Positions 46,870 to 58,695 are shown, numbered from the stretch's first letter. The stretch is DNA of 64,000 nucleotides from Liolophura sinensis (GCF_032854445.1 NC_088304.1:11603704-11667703), one strand, 5' to 3'. The notes: generated from the letters alone by a model not told the origin. A program made the numbers and translations.

Positions 46870-46960
46870 TAGCTCTCACCGTACACTGGCCGCCGGCCAA
46901 TATGTGAAATATTCTTAAGTATGGTGTAAAAACACCAGTCAAATACACATAAATAAATCA
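46870..46960 (+). mobile_element. S1 SINE 3' fragment, shared by both copies
   Basis: 'actggccgccggccaatatg' to 'ggtgtaaaaacaccagtcaa'. Its partner is at 59,415-59,505. Confidence 0.8.
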
Positions 46961-47091
46961 AAACTGATACCATCGGAGCAAATGTAATTCTTCTAATTAT
47001 TTTTTTATAGAATAAAATGATATAAATGTAAATGAACAGACAATATGCCCCAAAAATTAGAGGAATTACGGTAAACAACAGGGGGATCTAC

Positions 47092-47179
47092 CTTTGAGGC
47101 GTCACAGTAATCCTTAAAGAACTGTTCTGTGGACTTCCATGTTGCTATGTCAACACGCCTTGATCCATACGGAATGTAC
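47092..47179 (-). CDS. P450 copy A exon 4, open
   Basis: 88 bp between acceptor 'attttcag' and donor GTAGAT. It reads 'YIPYGSRRVDIATWKSTEQF' then 'FKDYCDASK'. The first G completes the lysine codon left open at the end of exon 3 ('PFLK'). Confidence 0.9.
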
Positions 47180-47323
47180 CTGAAAATGCACACAATAGTA
47201 ACTTTTGTGTAGTCAATGGTGTTTTAAAAAATGGTTATTTGATTAAGTATGTAAATTTTATATGAAAACTTAGAAGCTATATCCTTTGTCACCGACCAAA
47301 CTTAGCTGTCCGAAACAAGTCTT

Positions 47324-47400
47324 CATTTATTTGACTGGTTTTACGTCGTACTCAAGAATGTTTCACTTATACGAAGTTTGCTAGCAATGTGGTGTTAATA
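47324..47400 (-). mobile_element. S1 SINE fragment
   Basis: 'ttatttgactggttttacgt' to 'cttatacgaag'. Its partner is at 59,805-59,885. Confidence 0.75.
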
Positions 47401-47489
47401 TTGAATTATTAGATTATATGTGCTACATTTATCAGAATATTCAGTCGCCACAGCAGATTGCGTTCTGACATCATTTAGATAGCAGACTT

Positions 47490-47632
47490 TTATTATTTAT
47501 TTATTTGATTAGTGTTTTACGTCTTACTCAAGAACGATTCACTTATACGACGGCGGCAAGTATTGTAGTGGGAGGGGACCCGGCAGAGCCTGCGGGAAAC
47601 CCACGACCATTGACAGTTTGTTGGCGCATTTT
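47490..47632 (-). mobile_element. S1 SINE, truncated in copy A
   Basis: 'gattagtgttttacgtctta' to 'acagtttgttggcgca'. The copy-B partner (59,958-60,220) goes on to the head, so copy A lost the rest. Confidence 0.85.
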
Positions 47633-47639
47633 ACTGCAT

Positions 47640-47790
47640 TTGACTTTATAGGCGTTATAACCATTATCATACATATAAGAGGTGAAATACGACATCTTGT
47701 CAATTTACGTCAGTGTTTTATATTAGCTGTTCATGGATATACTTAAATAGTAGCAAATTACACACCCACTGGCACCATGGCAAAATTAAG
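47640..47790 (+). repeat. D1 dispersed repeat copy
   Basis: 'aagaggtgaaatacgacatc' onward. Its partner is at 60,965-61,110. Confidence 0.75.
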
Positions 47791-48026
47791 GGAATAAATT
47801 ACCTGCGATTTATTAGACTAGATTTATTAATTCTCTTGTCCAGAATTACTCAAACTGCTCAGTTGTCTTTTTTAACTATTTTAACACGCAGTTTTGCCAC
47901 CAACTTTGTTAACCGGTATTTTCTAACACTGTTGATTGTAGATATTTCAGTGGCTACCATACAAGATTATTACTTCAGTGTATTTGTTGTTGTTGTTCTT
48001 GCAATAGATCTGCCTGACTGACTAAC

Positions 48027-48168
48027 TTTAAGAATGGAAATATAGTGAAAAATACAACCTAGCGTGCGGAAGCTCCCGCAGTCACTGAGTCGTCCATGAC
48101 CTGCACGTTAGTTAAGATCGGGGCGCCATATTTATTTTTCTGTCAACTAATTGTAGACAAAAATTATC
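48027..48168 (-). pseudogene. P450 copy A exon 3, dead
   Basis: The acceptor 'tttattcag' and a GTTAGT donor remain. Inside, TAG follows 'IIFVYN', more stops come later, and the exon is 5 bp shorter than its copy-B partner (142 against 147 bp). Copy B at 61,195-61,341 is open throughout. Confidence 0.9.
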
Positions 48169-48639
48169 CTGAATAAAACAACGCATGCACACAATTAACG
48201 ACATTGATAAATACATAATGAAGCAAATAAATAAACAAACCAAGAAATACCAGTCAGAAAATAAAAATATAATTTTCAATTTTTCGAGTTTATTTGTTTA
48301 TAAAGAACATCATTTGTGTAGAAATGTATATTTATATATTTCCACGTCACGTTTTGTGTCCTGTTGCATTTCTACGGAATTAATTCAACATGCCATCAAA
48401 ACCACATACTGTTTTTCTCCGGGTCTTGATCAAACTTGGACCTCTTTTCTCAAGAATTTGGTGGCAGTATTCATTGATTCCATGATTGTTGTCTATCGCC
48501 CCACTCCAGATTTTCACTTATACGGTGGCGATTGTTATGGGCAAGGAAAACGGAGTGCCAGTACTAAATCGCCGACCTTCGGTAATATACTGGAGACCTT
48601 TCACACGCTTGGTATTTGGTGTCTATAAGCAGTTACTTG

Positions 48640-48805
48640 AGTGAAACTCGGCGGCAAGTGTAAATGTGACTGGGTGCAGCTGGTGTGTCATGTCTGGTGT
48701 CTTCGGCATGATATTTGAGTGGTGGCAGCACGTTTGCGGCTTGGACTCCCGGCCACATGTTATACATATACACACCTAAGGACTCCTCAGCGTGATATGC
48801 TTGAA
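48640..48805 (+). mobile_element. S2-like fragment
   Basis: 'cacacctaaggactcctcag' and 'cttgaacaattattaaatgc' look like a diverged S2 3' half. Confidence 0.45.
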
Positions 48806-48889
48806 CAATTATTAAATGCGATATATAAGCTCAAGTAAACATATATAGCAGGCCTCCGGGGCGGAATGTAAGGTCCACGTATCATCGCC

Positions 48890-49385
48890 CGGATGAGCTC
48901 TGTAAACATCTGTCGACCGATATTATTCTCACTAGAATACAACATTCGTGTATTTTCTTCAACGGGACGAGCTTTATACACGTTATCATTCTACTCACCG
49001 GAATAAGCCGTATACATATTTCACTTCATATAATGTAACTTGTATGTTTTCATCGACGCGGTGAGCTTTATATACGTATTCTATTCACCATAACAACCTG
49101 TACAAGCTGAGACTTTTACTCGCAAGAATGTAACGTACACGTATTTTCATCAACTGGATGAGCTATGTGTACGTATTCCACTCACAAGAGTAAGCTGTAC
49201 AACTCACTAGAATGCAACAGACATGTATTTTCCATACCCGTATGCATGAGCTCTAAACGTATTGTACTGGTCAGAGCAGCAAAGTTACGACCGTACAAAT
49301 ACATGTATTTACTCACTCAAAAGTAACGCATACATATTTTGTCACCGAGATGAATTGCACACGTCATTTCAGTCATCAGAATCAT
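48890..49385. repeat. Degenerate minisatellite in the P450 exon 2-3 intron (copy A)
   Basis: Many diverged units around 'actcaccggaataagccgta' and 'tgtaacgtacacgtattttc'. The copy-B partner is at 61,935-62,760. Confidence 0.8.
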
Positions 49386-49391
49386 CAAAAT

Positions 49392-49560
49392 ATTGATAAG
49401 CGAAGGGTGGAAAACTTCGTCCATATTGACAGGTTGTCATCCTCGACTCTTCAGCCAGGCGACCACGTGTTGGAGCTCGTCATGTACCGTGTTCTCCATG
49501 GACTGGACACCGTCCCCATACATACTCAAGATTTTGTACAGAAGTTTCCTCTGCTTCACC
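49392..49560 (-). pseudogene. P450 copy A exon 2, truncated and with a stop
   Basis: It reads 'RVKQRKLLYKILSMYGDG' and 'MENTVHDELQHVVAWLKSRG', then TGA, then 'QPVNMDEVFHPSLIN'. This is the C-helix region (the conserved W/R-K part) of CYP2-like P450s. The 5' part seen in copy B is replaced beyond 49,560 by unrelated sequence. Confidence 0.85.
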
Positions 49561-49564
49561 CTGA

Positions 49565-49660
49565 CACGAGGTCGTATTTCACCGGCTACGTATTACCATT
49601 TGCCAGCTATTGCAATGTTGTCGCTGCTCAGGTTTTACTGTCTGTGCTGTTGAATGAATT
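49565..49660 (-). repeat. D1 dispersed repeat copy
   Basis: 'accatttgccagctattgca' then 'gtcgctgctcaggttttact' abuts the broken end of exon 2, so D1 insertion or recombination may have cut that exon. Confidence 0.7.
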
Positions 49661-50530
49661 TTGATGTTGTGAATATATGATCTGGATTCACCGGATGATT
49701 GTGAATATTATCTTCTGTGCAAGAGACAGCCTAACAAAAATCGTTTTCGGGGGAGAATCTTGTTTTGAGGAATCCACTCAAGGCAATGGAGTGATCGCCA
49801 AAAGAATCCATGTCAACTGAAATGCGGATTTAAGAGTGTATACTCACATCGATATAAAGCGAGCACAAATCTCACTAAACAAAGGTCAGCATGGACCTTT
49901 TCTTCCAGACAGCGTTATATCCCATCCAGGCGAAGAAAACTCCGCCTATATAGAGGTCAGGGTTTTTCTGTTATCGTTGTGCGTTCCAAATTTGGACCCC
50001 GGGTTGAATAGACTTCTTCTGTATATAAACAGAGCCATGTGGCTACACTATACATCTGAAGCAAGGTCTAACTCCCTGTCTAGGTCTGACAGATCACGTA
50101 ATTATGAAAACCGGATCAGATCATCATCGCACGAAGCGATGGCACGATTGCAAGAAGTGATGACACGATGCCATCGCCATGGTATGAAGGAAACGTCCAC
50201 TTTGGTTGACGACTGGTATACGAATGCTTGTCGACGCGTAGAGAAGACAAAACACGCTCACCGATATTCGAACTGTCCCAGAAAACATTTAAATGTTCAG
50301 TGTAAAGCAAACACGCACACAAAAAATGAAAGGTTTATGTGGCGTGTTTGCAAATATTAAGCCAGGAGTGCTGCGTTGCACAAAGGGTTCAGTTAAAGGT
50401 AAAAGGTTCCATCTTGGCCTAGAACAGAATAATGGGTGCTACCGTTGCACCTTCTTGGTAGCCGTACTCGGGAATGTTGCTATCATCCTTTCAAATCCAG
50501 CTCATATTTTCTCATTATTGTTGGGTAAAA
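49661..50530. other. No gene recognised; RTe-like scrap near 50,200
   Basis: A 174-codon frame (49,836-50,360) shows no familiar domain. Around 50,195-50,240 'ggttgacgactggtatacga' resembles the RTe tail. The stretch has no partner in copy B, where about 100 bp stands in its place. Confidence 0.4.
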
Positions 50531-50784
50531 TGCTAATGTATAACGACGGACTGGTTGGAAAGATTGCCTTGTACGTTTATTTGATTTCAAATTTGTGTCT
50601 TGTATTACTTCGTAACGTTGGTTTACTTTACATTAGTAAAATGTGCTAATATAAGTCTTTTATGGTCTTGTTTTCAAGAAAATGAACAAAAACTACCGGA
50701 AGTGGGAAGGTTTAATCGGCGATTAACCATGGTTTTAGGCTAGAGCCTTCGTGTAATAAAGACGTCATTAGTTTGACCACACAC

Positions 50785-50885
50785 TGAAAAACCTTAAGGC
50801 TCTGTGTCCAATTTTCTACCACTATAATGCTGGGCGCCATCATATAAGTGAAATATTCTTGAGTACGGCATGAAACATCAAATGT
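50785..50885 (+). mobile_element. S1 SINE 3' fragment
   Basis: 'ataatgctgggcgccatcat' to 'gagtacggcatgaaacatca'. Confidence 0.8.
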
Positions 50886-51489
50886 TATAATTCATGTCCT
50901 AACATATCTGCGGTAACGGCCAGTCTTTTACCGTCGGGATAGACAAGAGTATACATAACCTGGAACATTCCATAGACAAACATCGATTTATGAAAACCAT
51001 AATAAGCCTTACCTCGACAAACATTTCCATGAGTACCTAATATAAATATATATATATATTTGTGAGAAAATAACACCAACATAAATCAATCATAAACTCT
51101 GCCTGGTTATGAAAATTTGTCACTGTTTATGGAGAACAACAGCTGAAAATTAGCCAAAAAAAAAATGAAAGCAGAAAGACTTTAGAATATTTTTCTGCCA
51201 TAAACTGTGCACTTTTATATAGAAAACACGAGAGTTCTATCGAGTGAACGATAAACTTTAGCCAAACGCATAGTCATACGTCACAATGGTATGGTAACAC
51301 ATATAGGCAAAGCTCGATAGATATCATCTGTTTTACTCAATGGCCTTTTATTGTCACAAACGAATTTGTCAATTTGGTATGATGTAAAACTTTTGCGAAG
51401 AATCGTAAAGAAAAGATCATCTCTCTCTATACATACATGTACCACTGATTAACTGTCTGGTTTTGTTGTTTTCGTGTCTCCTCAGTAAG

Positions 51490-51580
51490 ACTGACGTACG
51501 TCTTTAAAATACGTGTGACCATTTGCCAACTATCACATTGTCGTCGTTGCTCTGGTTTACTCTTTGTTCTGTATGTCTTC
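51490..51580 (-). repeat. D1 dispersed repeat copy
   Basis: 'gtgaccatttgccaactatc' then 'cgtcgttgctctggtttact'. Confidence 0.75.
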
Positions 51581-52105
51581 CACTACATAAAATGGGAAAT
51601 GTTGAAAATGAAGGAGCTGTTTTCAACGTATTTCTTCACATGTATGTATGTTTGGGGGTTATACGTCGTACTTCATATATATTGTTTCTTTTTGTAGCGG
51701 GGCGAGATTGTAAATTAACTGCTGCCGCCACTGAAGCATCATGCCGAAGACTCAAGGCGTGTGACACTTCACATTTTCTTAGTATTATAAGTGTATATAT
51801 TTATTTATGTTCATATTTATTTTATATGTTTAACGCCATATTCACGAATTTCCTCTCAGCGATAGCCGCCTGATTTTATGAATGGAAGAAACTAGAGTGC
51901 CCGGGATGAACCACTGACCTTAGGCAGTGAGGAACCTTTTGTTACTTGTGATGTTCATGTATATACAAAAGATTGACCGAAATCCAATGGTCCTCAAGGA
52001 ACAGCTGACTGCGCACTATCGCACGGGCGCTGTCAATTGCTTGTAATTTGTATATGGACCCTATCTCACTCTGCGAGTGGCATGGATAACAATATACAGT
52101 TGCAA
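51581..52105. other. No feature recognised
   Basis: Non-coding between the two segmental copies. Confidence 0.45.
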
Positions 52106-52109
52106 CTCC

Positions 52110-52185
52110 GGAATTCTCCAAGAATATTTCACTTATACCACGACGGCCAACAATTTGGTGGGAGGAATCGCACTCTTAGTGACCG
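52110..52185 (-). mobile_element. S1 SINE fragment
   Basis: 'ccaagaatatttcacttata' then 'ccacgacggccaac'. Confidence 0.75.
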
Positions 52186-52321
52186 CTGAGAACCAAGCTT
52201 AGTTGATAAAGGGTGGCATGAAATACGAGGGCTGCCAAGGAATTGTTGTCTTGACATTTGTGGACCTTTGTTGACCTTTGCAGTGAGCTTCAAAATGTGT
52301 GACACCTCGTGACACAAATGT

Positions 52322-52578
52322 GTGCATTTATTTATTTGATTGCTGTTTTACGCCATACTCAAGAATATTTCACTTATACGACGGCGACCAGCATTGTGGT
52401 GGGAGGAAACCTGGTAAAACCCCGGGGGAAACCCCACCCATCCGCAGGTTGCTGATAGACCTTCCCACGAACAGCCGGAGAGGAAGCCAGAATGAGATTG
52501 ACTTTAACTCAAAGTCACCGGACTGGTGAGAGCCTCCTATGTCATAACGCTGCGCTAGCGCACTAACCAACTGAGGCA
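52322..52578 (-). mobile_element. S1 SINE, full length
   Basis: 'gattgctgttttacgccata' through the core to the head 'gcgcactaaccaactgaggc'. Confidence 0.92.
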
Positions 52579-53025
52579 AACGTATGTATTAATCACTACT
52601 CACAAAGGAGTATTAATCACCAAGATTTCCTTCTTCTAGTATATATGTAGCGTCTTACACAAAATTAAAGTTCCCCCGGGACTACACTTCGTCGGTGAAC
52701 GGTGTCTTGAAGTAACACTAGGTCATACTGGCTTGAGGGTATGACGAAGTATATTTGAGTTCAGTTGGCCATACTTTCTTGTAGAACTTACAGTACGTGC
52801 ACCACCGTCAGTGAGCCTGTGTACTTACATGTAGCAATACGGTATATCATCCTATAAAACCGTAGGTCACAAGGTGGCTGTGTCTAGATATCTGTGCATG
52901 TAGGACTGTGAGCTACGCTACACGAACTACTGGACACACGCTAAATATGTATAGCAATATATAGATCGTGAAACAAAAATGAAACGAATGGAATGAAAGT
53001 ATACTACTGAAAAAACGATTATTGC
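52579..53025. other. No feature recognised
   Basis: No coding signal. Confidence 0.45.
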
Positions 53026-53029
53026 AGGG

Positions 53030-53220
53030 AGAGCAAAACCAGAGCAGCGACGGCAGTGTGATAGTTAGCAAGTGGTCATACATAACTGGTGAACACCGGA
53101 CACAGTTTAGCCCAGTCTTGGTTTTACTACGTCTGTTCATGTACATGCTTAAGAAACAACGACTTATACGACATAAACGCCGTGGCTTGAGCGGAATTAG
53201 GGGCACAGCTGCAGAGATGT
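53030..53220 (+). repeat. D1 dispersed repeat copy
   Basis: 'ccagagcagcgacggcagtg', 'tgatagttagcaagtggtca' and 'gttcatgtacatgcttaag' follow the D1 order. Confidence 0.82.
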
Positions 53221-53449
53221 TAGTTTTACTTTAATCGTCTCAGACACGGAGTGTTTACTTCTGAATCCGCCATGTTATGACACCGATTCTACGCCATGGA
53301 TAAACATTGCTTGGTCAATACCTTACAGAAAACTTAATGCACATCAGATCAGACAATAGTGAGTAAAGAACCATTACAATATGAATACGATGAGTGCTGA
53401 TGTAGGTGGTGGGCAAACGCTAACAATATAGAAGACTATACAGTACACA

Positions 53450-53640
53450 AAGGAAAATTAGAGCAGCGACGATAGCGTGATAAGTGGCAAATGTTAACAT
53501 GCAACTAATTTAATACAGCCTCTTGTCATTTTTTCTCCTGCATTTAAACGTTTATACGAATTGCACATGGCAATGTGTATGCTTAAGACGTAGCAACGTA
53601 CGTGTCTCCCAAGTGACGTGGCTTAAGCTGCATTATGTAG
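53450..53640 (+). repeat. D1 dispersed repeat copy, diverged
   Basis: 'gagcagcgacgatagcgtga' and 'ctcttgtcattttttctcct'. Confidence 0.7.
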
Positions 53641-54325
53641 AAAAATGACGTGATATCAGTTGCAATTTACTGAGACACAAAGTGTATCGTATCCTGCTCA
53701 CCACTCACGCTAACAATGAAAACAAAAAGTGATGCACTAAAAGATGGGGAAAGAGTTGCGTCTGAAGCTGTCACTTGTTTTTGTCATCCATCTTCATCTT
53801 TAATTTCTTATTCGGCTAAGTGTGGGGGATATCCTGCTGACCTTTAGAAAGGTTTTTCTTCTGGGCAAACCCAGAGAACAATTTTCTACCTTACGGCAAT
53901 GGCAAATACCACATTTAAAAATCGGTTAATTAAAGAAATTTTAGCCTCACGCAAATCCATGGAAATAAAGGTAGACAGGGAGGACCAAACAGCCCGAATT
54001 AAACTCATCCATCTGACAGGTTGAAGTCCCATTTGCAGATTTTAATCATGAGACTCTTAAATATATTTGTTGACTTTGAGAATGGAATGTACACATCAGT
54101 TAAAAAGTGCAAGCCAGTCAATGACTTTGTTCAATTAATTAATCCTTAGTAAATTAACTGCATGTCTTAAAGAAACCAAGTATTTTTCACACTGGTCATC
54201 ACATCCAATACACAATATTATTCTGGATGGCAGTTTTGTACCTTGTGTGCTGTGTACGGTACATAAAATATCCGACAGAATTTGTGGAGATGCTGTCATT
54301 AAATATTTAAAGGCCGTTCATGACA
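53641..54325. other. No feature recognised
   Basis: AT-rich; ends where copy B begins. Confidence 0.45.
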
Positions 54326-55018
54326 ATACACTCCTTCATCAAATTTAATGGCCACCACAAACCTTGAATTTCAAAATTCCATGTTTATAAATGAGTGAGA
54401 GAGTGTTCGGGGTTTAGCATGTTTATAAATGAAAGTTTAATAAGGTTTACATAACAACATAATATAGCTTTCTAACTAATAACTACGGTTCGTTTTCAGG
54501 AGTTACTGCTATTTTTTGAAGGATCCTATGTCGCCAAGGGAAATTTAGGTTGAATTATTTACTTTTTTGGCTGGGATTTATGTGTCATCTGTCAGAAAAT
54601 TTTTGAAAAAGGTTTTGTAGCGATTTAAATGAAATTGTGTACACGTTAGAACTGGGCTGAGGAGCAAGCTGCTAAAGGTCCCCGTTGTAGAGGGGAGACA
54701 TTCTTGAGTCGAGGAGGTATGAAAACATCAATCAAAATAAATACGTAAATATGGCACAGGAATTCTCCAGGCAGGCCTACATGGTATCTTGATTAAAGGG
54801 AGCAGGCTTTCCAATCAACAGTCGATTAGCTGGGACGATCAAGCTTTGGCTGAGTGAGCCAAGTGACCTTTATTATGTACCATTAGTTCAAACAGATGTC
54901 CACGTAAGGTGCGGCACCTGGTCTGCCCGTCTTCTCCTTTTACAGTGTTACGAAGATATATTTGTTACCTTCACCGGCTCGTGTGCAGATGTACTGATAG
55001 ACTGAATTGTCATCTTAG

Positions 55019-55443
55019 TGTGACGGACTCGTTTGACAGTATTAAAGAAGCAGCTGGGTTTTGGGTGCGTGGGAGGGGATAGGGTGCGATCCTTTCTATA
55101 ACCAGGACACACGAGCTTCGTGCTCAAAAACGCCCTTGGACAGGGGGATTTTGTAGATTTCCCCACTCTCGCTGCTTGTGGGACCTTGGTGCCCATAAGC
55201 AGTAGTGTAGTCATTTGCGCAGCCCCAATAGTTCATTGAATCTATGTCCTGAAACATACATCCGTACGTGTGACGGACACGTTTGATTATGTTGACGAAA
55301 CAGCTGGCCTTAGGAGGGGATAGGGTGCGGTCCGTTTGTCTTTCAATAACCAGGACACATGAGCTTCGGGCTCTAAAACGTTCTTGGATAGGGGATTTTG
55401 TGGATTTCCCAATTCTCGCTGCTTGTGGGACCTTTGTACACAA
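55019..55443. repeat. ~250-bp tandem duplication within copy B
   Basis: Unit starts 'tgtgacggactcgtttgaca' (55,019) and 'tgtgacggacacgtttgatt' (55,269). Both hold 'aaccaggacaca' and 'cgctgcttgtggga'. Copy A has one unit (31,738-31,965). Confidence 0.88.
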
Positions 55444-55447
55444 GGAT

Positions 55448-55476
55448 GGGGGGGGGGGGGGGGGGTGGGGTGAGAG
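55448..55476 (+). other. Poly-G tract
   Basis: A run of about 19 G, then TGGGG. It may form a G-quadruplex and is prone to sequencing error. Confidence 0.8.
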
Positions 55477-55927
55477 AGTGTGCATCACATCGTCATGCTT
55501 GTTGATTTATTTACATTAGGCTGATGTTGAGATCTGTACTCTTAAATGTTTAACCTCATATGTCACGGCCGACAGGTTTATGGATGGAAGAAGCTTGGAG
55601 AAACCACAGATAGCCCCTGTAGCTATCCTCATGATGTGGCAGATGGAATATCTCACCGACACAGGCAATCTTTATAAATATTGAACCCGTTAATGATTAC
55701 ATAACTATAGGCGTCTCAGTGCAGTTTATAGCATAAAAATTAAGCTTTATGTTTGCTCTCAGTCAGAGCGAAATATAAAATAAAACTTTCGCTTTGAATC
55801 CCAGTGTACTTTGACAAGGCAACAGATGACTAATTGGTTTTTGTGATCTGAGTAAATCATTTATTTACATTATGTGCATCACGTTCTGTAAGAATTTATT
55901 TGTTTGCTTTATCTGATTGGTGTTTTA

Positions 55928-56201
55928 GGATTTATTTATTTATTTTATTTGATTTGTGTTTTACGCAGTACTCAAGAATATTTCACTTATACGAAGGCGG
56001 CCAGCATTATGGTTGGTGGAAACCGGGCACAGCCCGGGGGAAACCCACGACCATCCGCAGGTTGCTGGAAGACCTTCCCACGTACGGCCGGAGAGGAAGC
56101 CAGCATGAGTTGGACTTGAACTCACAGCGACCGCATTGGTGAGAGACTCCTGGGTCATTACGCTGCACTAGCGCGCTAACCGACTGAGTCACGGAGGCCC
56201 C
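55928..56201 (-). mobile_element. S1 SINE, full length, present only in copy B
   Basis: 274 bp, close to consensus, from (ttta)n to the head 'aaccgactgagtcacggagg'. Flanks are 'ggtgtttta' (55,919-55,927) and 'ggtatttta' (56,202-56,210). It splits an older S1 that is unbroken in copy A at 34,763-35,005. Confidence 0.95.
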
Positions 56202-56445
56202 GGTATTTTACGAGTACTCATAAATATTTCACTTCACCGATGGCGGCCAGCATTATGGTGGGAGGAAATGGGGTAGAGCCCGCGGGAATTCCACCACCAT
56301 CAGCATGTTGGTGCCACACCTTTCCACGTACGGCGGACAGGAAACCAGCTGGAGCTGGACTGGAACTCACGGGGAACGCACAGGTAGGAGGCTTCTGGGT
56401 CATTGCACTGTGCTGGCGTGCGAACCCCCTCGGCCACGGGAGGCC
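56202..56445 (-). mobile_element. Older S1 SINE, right part, in copy B
   Basis: 'cgagtactcataaatatttc' to 'cctcggccacgggaggcccc'. The left part is at about 55,893-55,927. Its copy-A partner is whole. Confidence 0.9.
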
Positions 56446-57404
56446 CCTCGATCTGCAAAAGGCAAAAATTAAGTAGTTTCTTTCTCCTTTCAGAATGATT
56501 TTCGTGACAGACTTTACATATATTGACTGATGTTCCTTAATTTATGACGATTTAAGTCGATTTAGTGTTTTAAGTCATATACTAAAAACTTGCTGTTGAC
56601 CTACTGACGCGCCTGAATGCATTTGTATAATTACATCACAATTGTTTTTTTGTTGATGTTTTCAGTTTAAAATCAAGGTTTAGAACCAGTTTTTATTCGG
56701 TGTTTCAAGTCAAGTGTTGGGTTACTGACGCACATGCTAAATAGTGAATGCATTAGTGTAGCTATACATCACAACTGGGGTGTTTGTTGCAGCTTACAGC
56801 ATAAAACCAAGGTTTATGTTTGATCCCATTAAAACGATGTTAAGTTAAAACTTTCATTTCAAATCGCAGTGCATAATCATGATGCAAAAAATACAGAAGG
56901 TTCGTGAGTGTGATCGCAACATCATTAATTTTAACACTCTGTGCCTCAAGTGCTGTCAAAATGCAAAGTGTAAGTATTTTGCGTTTATATGTTATAGAAT
57001 AAATTCGTGATTACTTGCTTTTCTTGATGTTTTGTATTTGGTGTTTTAAGTCATACTAACAACTTGCTGATTGACAGAATATACGTCGGGTGTGTGGGTT
57101 GTGGAAAGCAAACGAAGCGACAAGAAAAACACTGCACCCGGTTAAATACATGAAGGGATTGTCAAATTAAGGTACTGTACATCTGAGAGGATCTGCGAAA
57201 ATTCCGCAGTGTCAGGAAACTGTATGGTATCAAGGATGCTTCCCAAACCTATGACGTTGATGGTTTAAAGATAGATCATACCAGATGATAACAACAAACA
57301 AGAATATATGCATAGAAAACAATATCAACAAATGTGTTCTTCCGATATAACAAATGAATCTTCGATTTGTTTTATTTTATGCTGACATATTGCTTGGCAT
57401 AGCA

Positions 57405-57740
57405 ATCGGTGCGTTTAAAAGTTTGGGGTTGTCGATGTTTTATGTAACAAACAATGCGCTTAATAACTTGGCTTTTGGTGTTATATGACCAAACAATGCG
57501 TTTGAAAACTTGGTTGTTGGTATTAATTGACTAAGTAATATGCTTGAAAACTTGGTTGTTGGTGCTATGTGATCAAACAAGGCGCTTAAAATGTTGGTTG
57601 TTGGTGCCATATAACCAAGCCATGCGCTTGAAAACCCCGGGTTGTTGGTGACATATGACCAAGCCATACGCTTGAAAGCCCCGGGTTGTTGGTGATATAT
57701 GTACAAAGTAATGTCCTTAAAAGCTTGGGTTTGTTGACAC
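57405..57740. repeat. 42-45-bp minisatellite 3' of P450 copy B
   Basis: Six to seven units like 'gcgtttgaaaacttggttgt'; the last two carry 'ccccgggttgttggtga'. Better preserved than in copy A. Confidence 0.9.
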
Positions 57741-57774
57741 TTATAGTAACAAAATCTACAAAATTTACCGTCAT

Positions 57775-57974
57775 NNNNNNNNNNNNNNNNNNNNNNNNNN
57801 NNNNNNNNNNNNNNNNNNNNNNNNNNNNNNNNNNNNNNNNNNNNNNNNNNNNNNNNNNNNNNNNNNNNNNNNNNNNNNNNNNNNNNNNNNNNNNNNNNNN
57901 NNNNNNNNNNNNNNNNNNNNNNNNNNNNNNNNNNNNNNNNNNNNNNNNNNNNNNNNNNNNNNNNNNNNNNNNNN
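57775..57974. other. Assembly gap of 200 N
   Basis: Exactly 200 n. It hides the C-terminal coding end of the copy-B heme exon; the round length suggests a placeholder, not a measured gap. Confidence 0.99.
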
Positions 57975-58058
57975 AAGGTCGTGATATAGAGGAAGATCCG
58001 GGATCTCGCGAACGTCTCACCAACACAGGAACGGCGTCCTATCCCGAACGGCATGAGG
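57975..58058 (-). CDS. P450 copy B exon 8 (heme loop), partial
   Basis: The acceptor 'gttttcaacag' is followed by 'LMPFGIGRRSCVGETFARSR', the F-x2-G-x-R-x-C-x-G heme-binding signature, complete and canonical. The rest lies in the N gap. Confidence 0.92.
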
Positions 58059-58574
58059 CTGTTGAAAACAAAAACACAAATCACAACGACATGACCAGCT
58101 GCATAGATCACATACACCATATAGGATCTCTAACCAAAAAAATGTCGCGCTGTCTCTAGCCTGGAGTTTTTGTCTTTCACCATCTGCACTTGACCATGAA
58201 ATCCTTTTGTTAGACAAAACAATATGGCCGCCAAAGTAGATATAAATGGAGAATATGAGATAGAAAAAGTACACCAAAATAAATATTGCTATCGCTGGAA
58301 GAACAGTACATAAAAGAACGGTATACTGTAACGGCTGTGAGGAATTTTTAGTCCATGTACATACACTTTCCTAAGAACTATTGCCGAAGGCTATGTTAAT
58401 TTTTATTCGATTCATTTACCCTAATTCTTCAAACTCTGCAACCAATATTTTTAAAGATTCTTTAGTAATATAAACAAATCCTTTAGCTTCATTTATATAA
58501 TAATTATATATACACATTCCCCTGAAGAATAGTGCTTTAGAGGTCAAAAAGGTTTGCAATTTAAAGTACTTATT

Positions 58575-58695
58575 CACTTGATTGATGTTTTACGCCAAAC
58601 TCAACAATATTTCACTTCTAAGACGAGGGCAAGTATTATGATAGGAGAAAACTGGACAGTGCCCGGGGGGAAACTCAAGACCATCTGCAGGTTTC
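58575..58695 (-). mobile_element. S1 SINE fragment (partner of 37,520)
   Basis: 'gattgatgttttacgccaaa' to 'gaccatctgcaggttt'. Confidence 0.8.

Larger units (their letters stand above)
36797..49560 (-). pseudogene. Cytochrome P450, CYP2-clan-like, copy A (broken)
   Basis: P450s are heme monooxygenases anchored in the ER membrane. Seven exon-like pieces on the minus strand follow in protein order: exon 2 at about 49,392-49,560, then 3, 4, 5, 6, 7 and 8. Splice phases fit where I checked them (3 to 4, 4 to 5, 6 to 7). Breaks: an in-frame TGA in exon 2, several stops in exon 3, a TAA in exon 7, and a one-base frame change in exon 8. The I-helix piece expected between exons 5 and 6 was not found. 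The N-terminal anchor exon was not found either. The family is inferred from motif style; no alignment was run. Confidence 0.85.
31216..50645 (+). repeat. Segmental duplication, copy A
   Basis: Blocks 31,216-31,960, 34,320-37,686, 46,200-47,500, 47,640-49,560 and 50,535-50,645 match copy B in the same order and orientation. Between these blocks copy A has extra sequence absent from B, including the P450 exons 5-7. Identity in the matching blocks looks to be roughly 85-93% by eye. Confidence 0.88.

Noticed and set aside
49836-50360. 174-codon plus-strand gene
   Set aside because: No recognisable domain; its end overlaps a stretch resembling the RTe tail, and it is absent from copy B.
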